From NCBI RefSeq assembly GCF_024362405.1, contig NZ_CP101454.1:124001-188000 (forward strand): a stretch of 64,000 nucleotides of DNA, read 5' to 3'. This document shows, piece after piece, positions 1 to 8,287 of this stretch (positions are counted from its first letter, which is position 1; the number at the start of each line of letters is the position of its first letter). The notes beneath the pieces were generated by a model, which saw nothing but the letters and a program-made list of their open reading frames with translations, had not been told where the DNA came from and searched no databases. The DNA comes from Halorarius litoreus. GTDB taxonomy: Archaea > Halobacteriota > Halobacteria > Halobacteriales > Haloarculaceae. The position numbers were made by a program, and so were the translations under genes.

Positions 1-173
1 CTCGTCACGACTCAGCACGATATTCGAATCGAACGCTGAGCGCTCACGAACTACGTTGTCACCGACACCTCTACTGCAGCGTTCCGAACTTCGATTCCAA
101 GGTTAGTGTCCCCGACGACCCACACCTTCGAAGGGAAAATCTGCATAAGAGAGGGAGACGTACGTGTTCCTGT
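1..173. other. Upstream non-coding stretch
   Basis: No convincing gene is visible here. The open frames on either strand are Arg-rich shadows with no family resemblance. The last 50 bases hold the copper-chaperone promoter, described separately. Confidence 0.5.
125..150 (+). promoter_or_regulatory. Promoter and candidate operator of the copper chaperone
   Basis: A TATA-like GCATAAGA lies at 143-150, about 27 bp before the ATG at 174, so the gene is probably leaderless. A perfect 10-bp palindrome, CCTTCGAAGG (125-134), sits just upstream of the TATA element, where an archaeal regulator could touch the BRE or recruit TFB. Binding is inference only. Confidence 0.45.
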
Positions 174-371
174 ATGACGACGACCATCACCGTCGAGGGA
201 ATGTCCTGCGGTCACTGTGAACAGACGGTCGAAGAGGCGCTTCGAGGCGTCTCTGGTGTGACCGACGCTACCGCCGACCGTGAGGCGGAGCAGGCGAGCA
301 TCGATGGCGATGCCGACGTCACAGCCCTCGTACAGGCCGTCGAGGACGCTGGCTACACCGCCCACGCCTGA
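174..371 (+). CDS. copZ: Heavy-metal-associated domain copper chaperone (CopZ-like)
   Basis: This 65-aa protein is a single heavy-metal-associated domain of the usual length. The metal site GMSCGHC (residues 9-15) gives the CxxC pair that binds Cu(I), and the chain ends in the typical EDAGY helix (...[11 protein letters not shown]). It would act in the cytoplasm, carrying Cu(I) to the ATPase that follows in the same direction 119 bp downstream. The start lies about 27 bp from a TATA-like element, as expected for a leaderless haloarchaeal gene. Function as a copper rather than another soft-metal chaperone is inferred from family and neighbour. Confidence 0.9.
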   Translation: MTTTITVEGMSCGHCEQTVEEALRGVSGVTDATADREAEQASIDGDADVTALVQAVEDAGYTAHA

Positions 372-490
372 GACCGCGCAGACCGTTCGCGGACGACCAT
401 CCCCGTCATCCTCGTTCGAGTCCGCGTCCCCTCGACCGCAGAGTGTCAGGGCCCGGGCAAGATAGTGGGAGACGATACCAACACCCAACC

Positions 491-2911
491 ATGAGCAATC
501 ATTCAGATCACGAGCGTTCCGGGCACTCTTCACCCGAACCCCACGCCGAGGGGCCCGTCTACTGTTGTCGAATCTGTCAGTTGGAATCTGACCGCGAGAT
601 GCGAGCGAGGGCTCTCTCCGCCACGACGCAGCCGTCCCACGCACCCGAACACGCGACGCACGACCGGCCAGCCGAGCCCAGCACCGAACCCGAGCGAACG
701 GATGAACCCGCGCACCACGAGCACGACGCTCACTCCAGGCACAGCCACGCCGAGACCGAACACGGTCACACCGGCGAGAGCGAACACGACCACGGTGCAC
801 AGGACCAGGGCGCACACGACCACGAGGGGGGACATGAAGACCACGAGGAACACGAGAAACACGAGGACCACAGAGCCCACACCGACCACTCGGGGCACGA
901 GCAGATGTTCCGGCGCCGGTTCTGGGTGTCGCTCGTCCTCTCGATTCCGGTCGTGTTCTTCAGCGAGTTCGTCCAGGACGCGGTCGGCTACACTGCGCCG
1001 ACCTTCCCTGGGAGCGACCTGATCACGCCCGTCCTCTCGGTCGTCGTCTTCGCGTACGGCGGGGTGCCGTTCCTCTCGATGGCTCGAACGGAGGTGAAGA
1101 ACCGCGAGCCGGGGATGATGATGCTCATCTCGCTCGCCATCACCGTCGCGTTCGGCTACTCCATCGCGAGCCTGTTCCTCCCCGGGACGACGCCGTTCTT
1201 CTGGGAACTCGTCACGCTGATCGACATCATGCTGCTCGGCCATTGGATGGAGATGCGGTCGGTCCGCCAGGCCTCCGGAGCGCTCGACGAGCTGGCGAAA
1301 CTGATGCCCGACACCGCCGAACGCGTCACCGAGAGCGGGGACACCGAGGAGGTGCCCGTCGCGGACCTCTCCGAGGACGACGTCGTCCTCGTCCGCCCGG
1401 GCGCGTCCGTTCCCGCTGACGGCGAGGTCGTCGAGGGGGAGTCCTCCGTCGACGAGTCGATGATTACGGGGGAGTCCCGGCCCGTCGACAAGGAGCCCGG
1501 CGTGGAGGTCGTCGCCGGGACGGTGAATCAGGACGGGAGCCTCCGGGTTCGTGTGACGAAAACCGGGGACGAGACGGCGCTCGCGGGCATCATGCGCCTC
1601 GTGGAGGAGGCCCAGTCGTCGAAGTCGCGCACGCAACTGCTCGCCGACCGCGCGGCGGGGTGGCTGTTCTACGTCGCGCTCGCCGTCGCGGCCATCACGG
1701 CCGTCGCGTGGGTCGTCGCGGTGGGATTCAACATCGGCGTCCTCGAACGGGTCGTGACCGTCCTCGTCATCGCCTGCCCACACGCACTCGGGCTCGCGGT
1801 TCCCCTCGTCGTCGCGATCAACACCTCCACCGCGGCCCAGAACGGGATGCTCATCCGCGACCGGATCGCGATGGAGGAGGCCCGAAACCTCGATACGGTG
1901 ATGTTCGACAAGACCGGCACGCTCACGAAGGGCGAGCAGGGCGTCGTTGGCGTCCGGACGGCGGCCGACTGGGACGAACGGCGGGCGTTCGAAGTCGCGG
2001 CCGGGGTCGAGGGCGACTCCGAGCACATGATCGCTCGGGCCATCCGGACCGCCGCCGAGGAACGGGGCGTTCAGCGAGCCAGCGTCTCGAACTTCGAGAA
2101 CCTCCGCGGGCTCGGTGTCCGCGCCACCGTCGACGTTCGACGGAGCGGTGCTCTGTCGAGCCAACCAGAACCCGAATCGGGTTCTGGTGACGGTGAGACG
2201 ACGCATCTCGGTGGGCCGAACCTCATCGAGAAACTCGACATCGAGCGGTCCGACGAGATCGTGTCGTTCGCCGAGGAGGCCGGCGCGAACGCCCAGACCG
2301 TCGTGTACCTCGTCCGGGCCGAATCCGAGGTCGTGGCGGCGTTCGCGCTGGCGGACGTGATTCGCGAGGAGAGCCGGCAGGCCATCGAGGCGCTACACGG
2401 GATGGGCATCGAGGTGGCGATGCTGACCGGGGACTCCGAGGACGTCGCGCGGGCCGTCGCCGAGGAGCTCGGCATCGACCAGTACTTCGCGGAGGTGCTC
2501 CCCGAGGAGAAGGACACCACGGTCGAACAGCTCCAGTCCGAGGGGAAACTGGTCGCGATGGTCGGCGACGGCGTCAACGACGCCCCGGCGCTGGCCAGAG
2601 CCGACGTGGGTATCGCCATCGGTTCGGGAACCGACGTCGCCATCGAGTCCGGCGACATCATCCTCGTCGACAACAACCCGATGGACGTCGTCCGCCTCGT
2701 CAGACTCTCGAAGGCGAGCTACCGGAAGATGCAGGAGAACCTCGTGTGGGCGACCGGCTACAACGTCGTCGCGCTCCCGCTCGCAGCCGGGATTCTCGCA
2801 CCCATCGGCATCCTCCTGTCACCGGCAGTCGGCGCGGTGTTCATGTCGCTCTCGACCATCATCGTCGCCATCAACGCCCGCCGGCTCAAAGGGGTCGACC
2901 TCTCGGCATGA
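491..2911 (+). CDS. Copper-exporting P-type ATPase, CPH (CopB) type
   Basis: An 806-aa P1B-type ATPase that would pump copper out across the cell membrane. Motifs in order: a cysteine motif YCCRIC (residues 24-29), a very His/Asp/Glu-rich cytoplasmic tail (about 70-135), membrane helices, TGES (near 325), the intramembrane CPH signature (near 429), the phosphorylation site DKTGT (near 473), and the hinge GDGVND (near 694). CPH rather than CPC marks the CopB/P1B-3 group. An in-frame ATG at 443 exists, but 491 is preferred because family-like sequence and the His-rich tail begin there. There is no N-terminal HMA domain, so the separate chaperone upstream may supply that function. The nucleotide-binding domain holds a Gly/Ser/Glu insert encoded by a 25-bp DNA palindrome. 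Confidence 0.92.
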   Translation: MSNHSDHERSGHSSPEPHAEGPVYCCRICQLESDREMRARALSATTQPSHAPEHATHDRPAEPSTEPERTDEPAHHEHDAHSRHSHAETEHGHTGESEHDHGAQDQGAHDHEGGHEDHEEHEKHEDHRAHTDHSGHEQMFRRRFWVSLVLSIPVVFFSEFVQDAVGYTAPTFPGSDLITPVLSVVVFAYGGVPFLSMARTEVKNREPGMMMLISLAITVAFGYSIASLFLPGTTPFFWELVTLIDIMLLGHWMEMRSVRQASGALDELAKLMPDTAERVTESGDTEEVPVADLSEDDVVLVRPGASVPADGEVVEGESSVDESMITGESRPVDKEPGVEVVAGTVNQDGSLRVRVTKTGDETALAGIMRLVEEAQSSKSRTQLLADRAAGWLFYVALAVAAITAVAWVVAVGFNIGVLERVVTVLVIACPHALGLAVPLVVAINTSTAAQNGMLIRDRIAMEEARNLDTVMFDKTGTLTKGEQGVVGVRTAADWDERRAFEVAAGVEGDSEHMIARAIRTAAEERGVQRASVSNFENLRGLGVRATVDVRRSGALSSQPEPESGSGDGETTHLGGPNLIEKLDIERSDEIVSFAEEAGANAQTVVYLVRAESEVVAAFALADVIREESRQAIEALHGMGIEVAMLTGDSEDVARAVAEELGIDQYFAEVLPEEKDTTVEQLQSEGKLVAMVGDGVNDAPALARADVGIAIGSGTDVAIESGDIILVDNNPMDVVRLVRLSKASYRKMQENLVWATGYNVVALPLAAGILAPIGILLSPAVGAVFMSLSTIIVAINARRLKGVDLSA
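2164..2188. repeat. 25-bp palindrome inside the copper ATPase gene
   Basis: Two perfect 12-bp arms (ACCAGAACCCGA and its reverse complement) flank a single central base. It encodes part of a Pro/Glu/Ser/Gly-rich loop (about residues 558-566) in the nucleotide-binding domain, a site that tolerates insertions. Confidence 0.75.
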
Positions 2912-3004
2912 GGATGCTGGGGCTCGACGAGCTGCTCGCTGTCGAGATCCAATCGAACGGGTGGTGAGTCCGGTACGTTCCGGGGCCGTCGAGACTCCTC
3001 GAGC

Positions 3005-4348
3005 TTACACCAGCGACGCGCCGTCGAACTCCGAGCGGTCCATCTCCATCTCCAGCAGGTCGAGGATGGTCGGCGCGATGTCGAAGAGGTCGACGTTCTC
3101 GATGCGAGCGTCGGGGGCGTCGATGAACAGCGAGGCGTTGTCGAAGCTGTGCATTCCGTTGCGGGGCCCCTGCCCGAACACGTCCTCGTGACCCTTGAAG
3201 CCGGCCTTGAGGTCGTAGCCGTGGTTCGGGATGACGACGAGGTCCGGTGCGATGTCGTCGTGGGCGCCCCGGAACGCCTCCTCCTTGGTGACGACCCGTT
3301 CGGCGACCTTCTTGCCGTCGGGGCCTTCCAGCGCTTCGAGTTCGGCCTTGAGTTCGGCACGGACGTCCGCGAACTCCTCCTCCGAGACGGAGCCACGGGG
3401 CTCGCGGCCCTCCTTGTTGATGTAGAACCGCCCGGGAATCAGCGAGTAGGCGCGCGTCTCCTCGGCGATATCCGAGAGTGCGTCGTGGTCGTCGCTCTGG
3501 TAGGAGAGCCACCCCTCCTGTTCGAGCCAGGCGTTGAAGTGGACCTCGTAGTCGAGCGAGGTGAACCCGTGGTCGCTCGCGACGATCATGGTCACGTCGT
3601 CCGGGAGCTTCTCGCGGAGCTGGCCGAGATACCGGTCGACCTTGCTGTAGAACTCGAGGAACGCCTCCTTGTACTCGCCGTCGCGCTCGTAGTCCTTGAA
3701 CAGGAAGTGGTTGACCCGGTCCGTCGTCATGAACACGCCGAAGAAGAGGTCCCAGTCGTCCTTCTCGACGTAGTGTTCGAACGTGTCGTAGCGGCGGTCG
3801 AGCGTCTCGTGGGCGTCGTCGATGAAATCGCTCTTGTCCTCGCTGTGGCCGAGCTTGGCGTTCACGTCGATGCGGTAGCCCGACGACTCGAGGTGTTCCC
3901 GGAGGTCGTCCGGGTAGGCGGCCTTGTCGACACCCGGGGACAGGAAGCCCGAGACCATCCGCTGGACGTTGCGCTGTGGCGGGAACGTCACGGGGACGTT
4001 CATCACCGTGGCGTCGCGACCCGCGTCCGTGACGCGGTCCCAGAGACGGGTGGCCTGCACCTCGCGTCCCATCGGGACGTAGGTGTCGTAGGAGCCGACC
4101 TCGCGGTCCTGGAAGCCGTAGACGCCCGTCTCGCCGGGGTTGACGCCCGTCGTCAGCGCGGGCCAGCAGGCCGACGACTCCGGGGGAACGATGGAGTCGA
4201 TGGCGCCGGCAGACCCCGCCTGAGCCATCTCGGTCAGGTTCGGGAAGACCTCGGGGTTGTCCGCGATGAGGCTGTACGGGACGCCGTCGATGCCGAAGAA
4301 GGCGACTCGTGGGCCATCGCTGCCACGGAGTCGGTCGAACAGTCCCAT
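3005..4348 (-). CDS. Alkaline phosphatase superfamily phosphodiesterase / nucleotide pyrophosphatase
   Basis: This 447-aa protein resembles the type I phosphodiesterase/nucleotide pyrophosphatase branch of the alkaline-phosphatase superfamily. It opens with the metal-site strand FFGIDGVPYSL, followed by the nucleophile region SACWPALTTGVNPGETG (Thr expected as nucleophile), a mid-chain metal region (FFGVFMTTDRVNHF) and the late SDHGF motif. There is no signal peptide, so it is probably cytoplasmic. Relatives hydrolyse phosphodiesters, pyrophosphates or sulfate esters; the substrate cannot be told from sequence. The ATG follows a short poorly conserved leader. The gene stands alone, convergent with the copper ATPase. 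Confidence 0.8.
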   Translation of the reverse strand: MGLFDRLRGSDGPRVAFFGIDGVPYSLIADNPEVFPNLTEMAQAGSAGAIDSIVPPESSACWPALTTGVNPGETGVYGFQDREVGSYDTYVPMGREVQATRLWDRVTDAGRDATVMNVPVTFPPQRNVQRMVSGFLSPGVDKAAYPDDLREHLESSGYRIDVNAKLGHSEDKSDFIDDAHETLDRRYDTFEHYVEKDDWDLFFGVFMTTDRVNHFLFKDYERDGEYKEAFLEFYSKVDRYLGQLREKLPDDVTMIVASDHGFTSLDYEVHFNAWLEQEGWLSYQSDDHDALSDIAEETRAYSLIPGRFYINKEGREPRGSVSEEEFADVRAELKAELEALEGPDGKKVAERVVTKEEAFRGAHDDIAPDLVVIPNHGYDLKAGFKGHEDVFGQGPRNGMHSFDNASLFIDAPDARIENVDLFDIAPTILDLLEMEMDRSEFDGASLV

Positions 4349-4447
4349 ACCTCCGCATCCAGCGGCTGGCTACAAGAAGCTTCTTTTCACCGGTCAAACG
4401 CGCGACCGGTCAGCGATAGCGGCAATCGACACGGGTTCGGCGACCGG

Positions 4448-4561
4448 CTACTCGGCGTCGTCGGCCTCGGACGCGTCGTCATCGTCCACCTGCGGCTCGA
4501 AGTTCGTCGGGACGACGGTGACGTGGTGCATACCGAACGTCGGTCGCTCTTTCGCGGCCAT
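4448..4561 (-). CDS. Small acidic 37-aa protein
   Basis: A short open frame encoding 37 residues: a neutral HHVTVVPTNFEPQ core and a run of Asp/Glu at the C-terminus typical of haloarchaeal cytosolic proteins. The ATG at 4561 is chosen because the longer frame upstream is Arg/Pro-rich shadow sequence. An A/T-rich element (GGTATATG on this strand, near 4585-4592) lies about 26-30 bp upstream, as for leaderless genes. I do not recognise the family, and no function can be given. It lies between two single genes. Confidence 0.5.
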   Translation of the reverse strand: MAAKERPTFGMHHVTVVPTNFEPQVDDDDASEADDAE

Positions 4562-4752
4562 GTCTCTAGGCTGTGTGCCCGGACGCATATACCCATCCAT
4601 AATCGTGATAAATGGGGCAACGACACCCCGATTACCCAGAGACATTATTATTCGACCGGGGCCATGCCAGGGACCGAGCCCATAACTCGTGGGTATCTCG
4701 GGGAGTCGCGAGAAACCGCGTGGCTCTTGGTTGCGCGCGCCCGAGCCGACGC

Positions 4753-5340
4753 ATGAACGACCGGGCGGTTCGAACCTTGCAGTTCGTGACGCTCCAGCTC
4801 GTCGGCGCGGTGGCCGTCGTCCACTTCGCGGTCGGCTCCGAGCAACTGGCGACGCTCGCGGCGAACGGACTGCTGGGGCAGTACCTGACCGGCGTGGTGT
4901 TCGAGCGGCCACGCGCCCTGCTGTTTCTGGTCTCCTCGCTCACCATCCTCGGCGGCATCGTCGCGACCGCCCGCGACCACATCGACCGCCGGACGGCCTA
5001 CCAGCTCGGCGTCGTCGCGATGGTGACGTTCCTCGTCGGCTGGGTCGCGTGGCACACCGTCCTCGACCACGGGTTCGCTCTCTCGGGCGGGGCAGACCAG
5101 GTCGAGACGCACACCCACGGTGGGCTACTCGACACGCTCGGGTCGCACTACGTCGCCCCGTTGCTGGCGACGGTCGGTGCCGCCACGGCGGAAGGCGGGT
5201 CCGCGCGCACGCTGCTCGGCATCGTCTCGAAGACGCTCGAACTCGCCGCGCTCGTCTGCCTGCTCGTGCTGTTGCGCGTCGACCCCGCCGCACGCGAGGG
5301 TGGGTTCAACCTCTCGCTGGGGCTCGAATACGCCGAATAG
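4753..5340 (+). CDS. Hypothetical multi-pass membrane protein
   Basis: A 195-aa membrane protein with about four hydrophobic segments: residues 10-30, 52-70, 82-100 and a C-terminal one near 165-180. A polar loop between helices three and four holds the His-containing sequence VETHTHGG. The ATG at 4753 starts the hydrophobic protein directly; the frame is open further upstream but not protein-like there. No family recognised. It is divergent from the 37-aa gene and ends 11 bp before the convergent subtilase. Confidence 0.65.
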   Translation: MNDRAVRTLQFVTLQLVGAVAVVHFAVGSEQLATLAANGLLGQYLTGVVFERPRALLFLVSSLTILGGIVATARDHIDRRTAYQLGVVAMVTFLVGWVAWHTVLDHGFALSGGADQVETHTHGGLLDTLGSHYVAPLLATVGAATAEGGSARTLLGIVSKTLELAALVCLLVLLRVDPAAREGGFNLSLGLEYAE

Positions 5341-5351
5341 CGTCGACTCCC

Positions 5352-6923
5352 TTACTCCGACTCCGACTCGTCGACGGGTGCGAACCGGGCGCGGTCGACC
5401 GCGAGCAGGTACGCCGTCCGGGCGTCCACGCGGCCGTAGCCCGCTGCGATGTCGGGGCCTCGTTGCCCGACGTCGATGGCCGACGACCGGACGATGCCCC
5501 GGTGCTGCTCCGGCGTGAGTTCGGGGTACTCGCTCTCCAGGAGCGCGACGAGGCCCGCGACGTACGGTGCGGCGTAGGAGGTGCCCTGCCCGTCGGTGAC
5601 GGCAGTCGCGGCGACGCTGTCCGGGGCGACCACGTCGACGCCGAGGCGCGTCCCCACCGGCCCCTGTGAGGAGTACGCCGCGACCGAGTCGTTGTGAATC
5701 GCTCCCACGGTCAGCACGCCAGGGGCGGTAGCGGGCGCCGTGAGGCTCCCGGCCGGAACCGAGTTGTTCAGCGCGCGGTTGGCGAACAGTTCGAGGGTGT
5801 GGGAGCCCGTGGCGTTCACCGCGCGAATCGCGACGTAGTAGCGGCCCTCGGCGACGGTCGCCTGCAGGTGTTCGACCGGGTCGTCGTCGCCGTCCTGTCT
5901 GGTCGTCGAGGCCGCGACCACCACGTCATCGCCGGGCTGGGCGCGCATCAAGTACAGGTCGTAATCGGTCGCGGTCGGCCACTCGTTCCACTGGAGGCCG
6001 ACGCTGACACGGCCCGAGATAGTGCCGTTGCCGAGGGCGTTCCCCTCGTCGGCGCCGACCTGCACCCACTCCGGCTCACCCGTGCCGTCGTGCGAACCCG
6101 CCCAGTGGCGCTGGGCGTAGTTGCCGGCAGCGGTGACGAACACCACGTCCTCGGAGGCGTTCGCGACGATTTGGGAGAGTTCGCCCGTCCCGTCGGTCGG
6201 CTGGCCGAAGTAGCTCCCCGAGTCGAGGATGACGTCGGCACCCGACGCCCGGAGCCACGACACCGCGCGCCGATACTCGTCGGGGGTGGTCGTCGGGCCG
6301 ACGGCCGCGAGGTGGAGCGTCGCGTTCGGTGCGGTGTCCACGACGACGCTCGCGACTGCGGTCCCGTGGACCCACTCGTCGTCGGCAGCGTCGAAGCTGC
6401 TGTACGCACCGATGTTGCCGGCGATTTCGGGGTCGCTCGGTCGGAAGCCGCGGTCGATGATGCCGACCGCGACGTTCTCGCCACGCAGTCCGCGCTCATG
6501 GAGTTCGTCGGCACCGATGGCTGCGACGCCCGGCGACACCTGCTGGTTGATGCCCACGCGCTGCGACTGGATTTGAATGGCTGTGATGCGAGGGTCACGC
6601 GAGAGTGCCCGGACCTCCGACAGTGGGACCGTCCCCTGCAGTATGCGGGCGCCGCGGCGGCTGTACACCCGGTCGACGACGAGCTGGTCGCGGGGGACCG
6701 TCGCACCGTCCTTCAGTTCGACGACGACCTGGACCTCGTGGTCGACCGACGCGGCTGGCGCTGGGTCGGGCGCGGCGACGCCGAGCCGGTCACCCAGCGA
6801 CTCGAACGTCTCCGTGGTGTGGTCGCGAGCCGCCGGCTCCGGCGACTGGAGAGAGAGGGCGACGACGGGTGCTGCGACTACGAGGACCGCGAGAAGCAGG
6901 CAAGCGGTGGCCTCGCGGCGCAT
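5352..6923 (-). CDS. Secreted subtilisin-like serine protease (S8) with inserted beta-sandwich domain
   Basis: A 523-aa protease with an N-terminal signal segment (residues 8-24). The region around 60-120 resembles an inhibitor-type propeptide. Catalytic residues are Asp157 (IIDRGF), His186 (WVHGTAVAS), the oxyanion Asn268 (TAAGN) and Ser449 (GTSYAAPYVAG). Between Asn268 and Ser449 there is an extra domain (about 300-383) with the look of a pre-peptidase C-terminal (PPC) beta-sandwich (DYDLYLMR ... GRYYVAIR). The usual Asp-Ser/Thr-Gly is Asp-Arg-Gly here. Likely exported, with peptide-bond hydrolysis outside the cell. It has its own TATA element, so it is probably transcribed separately from the regulator upstream. 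Confidence 0.88.
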   Translation of the reverse strand: MRREATACLLLAVLVVAAPVVALSLQSPEPAARDHTTETFESLGDRLGVAAPDPAPAASVDHEVQVVVELKDGATVPRDQLVVDRVYSRRGARILQGTVPLSEVRALSRDPRITAIQIQSQRVGINQQVSPGVAAIGADELHERGLRGENVAVGIIDRGFRPSDPEIAGNIGAYSSFDAADDEWVHGTAVASVVVDTAPNATLHLAAVGPTTTPDEYRRAVSWLRASGADVILDSGSYFGQPTDGTGELSQIVANASEDVVFVTAAGNYAQRHWAGSHDGTGEPEWVQVGADEGNALGNGTISGRVSVGLQWNEWPTATDYDLYLMRAQPGDDVVVAASTTRQDGDDDPVEHLQATVAEGRYYVAIRAVNATGSHTLELFANRALNNSVPAGSLTAPATAPGVLTVGAIHNDSVAAYSSQGPVGTRLGVDVVAPDSVAATAVTDGQGTSYAAPYVAGLVALLESEYPELTPEQHRGIVRSSAIDVGQRGPDIAAGYGRVDARTAYLLAVDRARFAPVDESESE

Positions 6924-6949
6924 GTTCAGCCAGTGTAATCAACAACGGC

Positions 6950-6959
6950 GTAAATAGGT
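6950..6959 (-). promoter_or_regulatory. TATA-like promoter element of the subtilase
   Basis: AACCTATTTA on the minus strand lies 27-36 bp before the ATG at 6923, fitting a leaderless transcript. Confidence 0.6.
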
Positions 6960-7055
6960 TCACCTGCATATGTGCTCACTCGAGAACCAATCGACCCATC
7001 GATGGACACGTGCGGCACCCCTTGAGCACATTTGCTCGCGGAACTGGTGAATCGG

Positions 7056-7661
7056 TTACTCGCGGTAGTGTTGAATCGCGACGATGCCCGCGAGCACGAG
7101 CAGCCCACCGAGGAGGAACACCAGCCCCGGCGGGAGCACGGGGAGCGCGACCCCGGCTGGGCCGGTGAGGTCCTGGCCGAAGCGGGGGAGTTCGCCGGGA
7201 GCGCTCGTCCCCGTCGAGAGGGTGACGACCCACTGAACCAGCAGGCTCGCCATCGCGAGCAGGCCGACGACCGGCAGCATCTCGCGGAGCGCGTCGAGGA
7301 CGCTACTGCTCTCCTCGGCGTCCTGATTGCCGACGAAGACGACCATCGGGTTCTCGCTCGGTGCGTAGACGTTCATCTCCCGCCCCTTCGAGGAGTAGCG
7401 TGTCTCCGCGACGCGCACGAGTCCGGCGTCCTGCAGGTTGCCGAGATGGTGCCGGGCGTTCTGTAAGGAGGTGTCGACGCGCTCTGCGATCTCCGAGGCC
7501 GTCGAGGGCTCGTCGTGCAGCGTCGTCAGGACGTTCCGCGCCGTATCTGACGACAGCGAGGAGAGCAGCTCGCCCGCGTCCTCGCTGTCCAGCCAGAGGG
7601 CCTGAAGCTCCCCGGTCTGCTCCGGGGACGCCTCGGACTGGGAGGGCAGGAGCTCTGACAT
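7056..7661 (-). CDS. Membrane-tethered winged-helix (ArsR-like) regulator
   Basis: A 201-aa protein with an N-terminal winged helix-turn-helix (about residues 35-105; STASEIAERVDTSLQNARHH is the recognition region, followed by the wing RYSSKGREM) and two hydrophobic C-terminal segments (about 127-147 and 174-195). This arrangement is common in haloarchaea and suggests a DNA-binding domain held at the membrane, perhaps sensing envelope state. The subtilase lies 132 bp downstream on the same strand and is a plausible but unproven target. A TATA-like element sits 23-33 bp upstream. Confidence 0.75.
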   Translation of the reverse strand: MSELLPSQSEASPEQTGELQALWLDSEDAGELLSSLSSDTARNVLTTLHDEPSTASEIAERVDTSLQNARHHLGNLQDAGLVRVAETRYSSKGREMNVYAPSENPMVVFVGNQDAEESSSVLDALREMLPVVGLLAMASLLVQWVVTLSTGTSAPGELPRFGQDLTGPAGVALPVLPPGLVFLLGGLLVLAGIVAIQHYRE

Positions 7662-7683
7662 CGATTGTCGTTGGGGACGCCGC

Positions 7684-7694
7684 TACAAATATTT
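7684..7694 (-). promoter_or_regulatory. TATA-like promoter element of the membrane-tethered regulator
   Basis: AAATATTTGTA on the minus strand, centred 28 bp before the ATG at 7661. The core AAATATTT is self-complementary. Confidence 0.6.
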
Positions 7695-7870
7695 GCGGTT
7701 GGTCTCACCACGGCCGACCGACTCGGGAAAATCGCGGCGATAGAGCACCGGTAACGCGATGCTACCCCGGGTGAAATCCGTCGACGGGGCGACGCCGGTG
7801 GCCAGGGACAGGTCGGTACCATGACCAGCTACACTCCCCGGGACGTCTCACGCTCGAACACTCACAACAG

Positions 7871-7879
7871 GTTTAAGTG
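7871..7879 (+). promoter_or_regulatory. Possible TATA element upstream of the HalOD1 gene
   Basis: GTTTAAGTG lies 80-88 bp before the ATG at 7959. If used, the transcript would carry a leader of roughly 55 nt, unlike most genes here. The rest of 7662-7958 shows nothing recognisable. Confidence 0.35.
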
Positions 7880-7958
7880 GTGGATTAGCCAAACCCTTCT
7901 ATCAGCCTCGCGGGCACCGGTTGGCTGACGGGCACCACGCGACTCGGGTGAGCAGACA

Positions 7959-8261
7959 ATGGGTAATAAAAAGTCAGAGGACGACACGATGCGAGCGGCA
8001 GAGCCAATCGTACATCGATGGGATGGGGGGACCTCACCGAGTATCGCCATCGTCGAGGCAGTTTCGGCGGCGACCGACACGGCGACAACGGACCTCCCAC
8101 CGCTGTTCGAGGCGGTGGACGTCGATGCGCTGGACACACTCGTCAAGAGCAGGGGGAAGGCCGGCGCTGAGAGGCTGACAGTGAGCTTCACGTACGCGGG
8201 CGTCGCCGTGACGGTCTACAGCGACGGCGACATCAAACTAGACGGGGCGACATCGAACTAG
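7959..8261 (+). CDS. HalOD1 output-domain protein
   Basis: A 100-aa protein that is essentially one HalOD1 (halobacterial output domain 1) module: SIAIVEAVSAATD, then LPPLFEAVDVDALD, and the C-terminal strands VSFTYAGVAVTVYSDGDI. HalOD1 domains occur alone or attached to haloarchaeal response regulators and are thought to be signalling outputs, but their activity is unknown. An internal ATG at 7989 could be the real start, giving 90 aa. The gene converges on gatB. Confidence 0.8.
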   Translation: MGNKKSEDDTMRAAEPIVHRWDGGTSPSIAIVEAVSAATDTATTDLPPLFEAVDVDALDTLVKSRGKAGAERLTVSFTYAGVAVTVYSDGDIKLDGATSN

Positions 8262-8287
8262 ACGGAATCTGAGCGCGTGGGCGGGCG

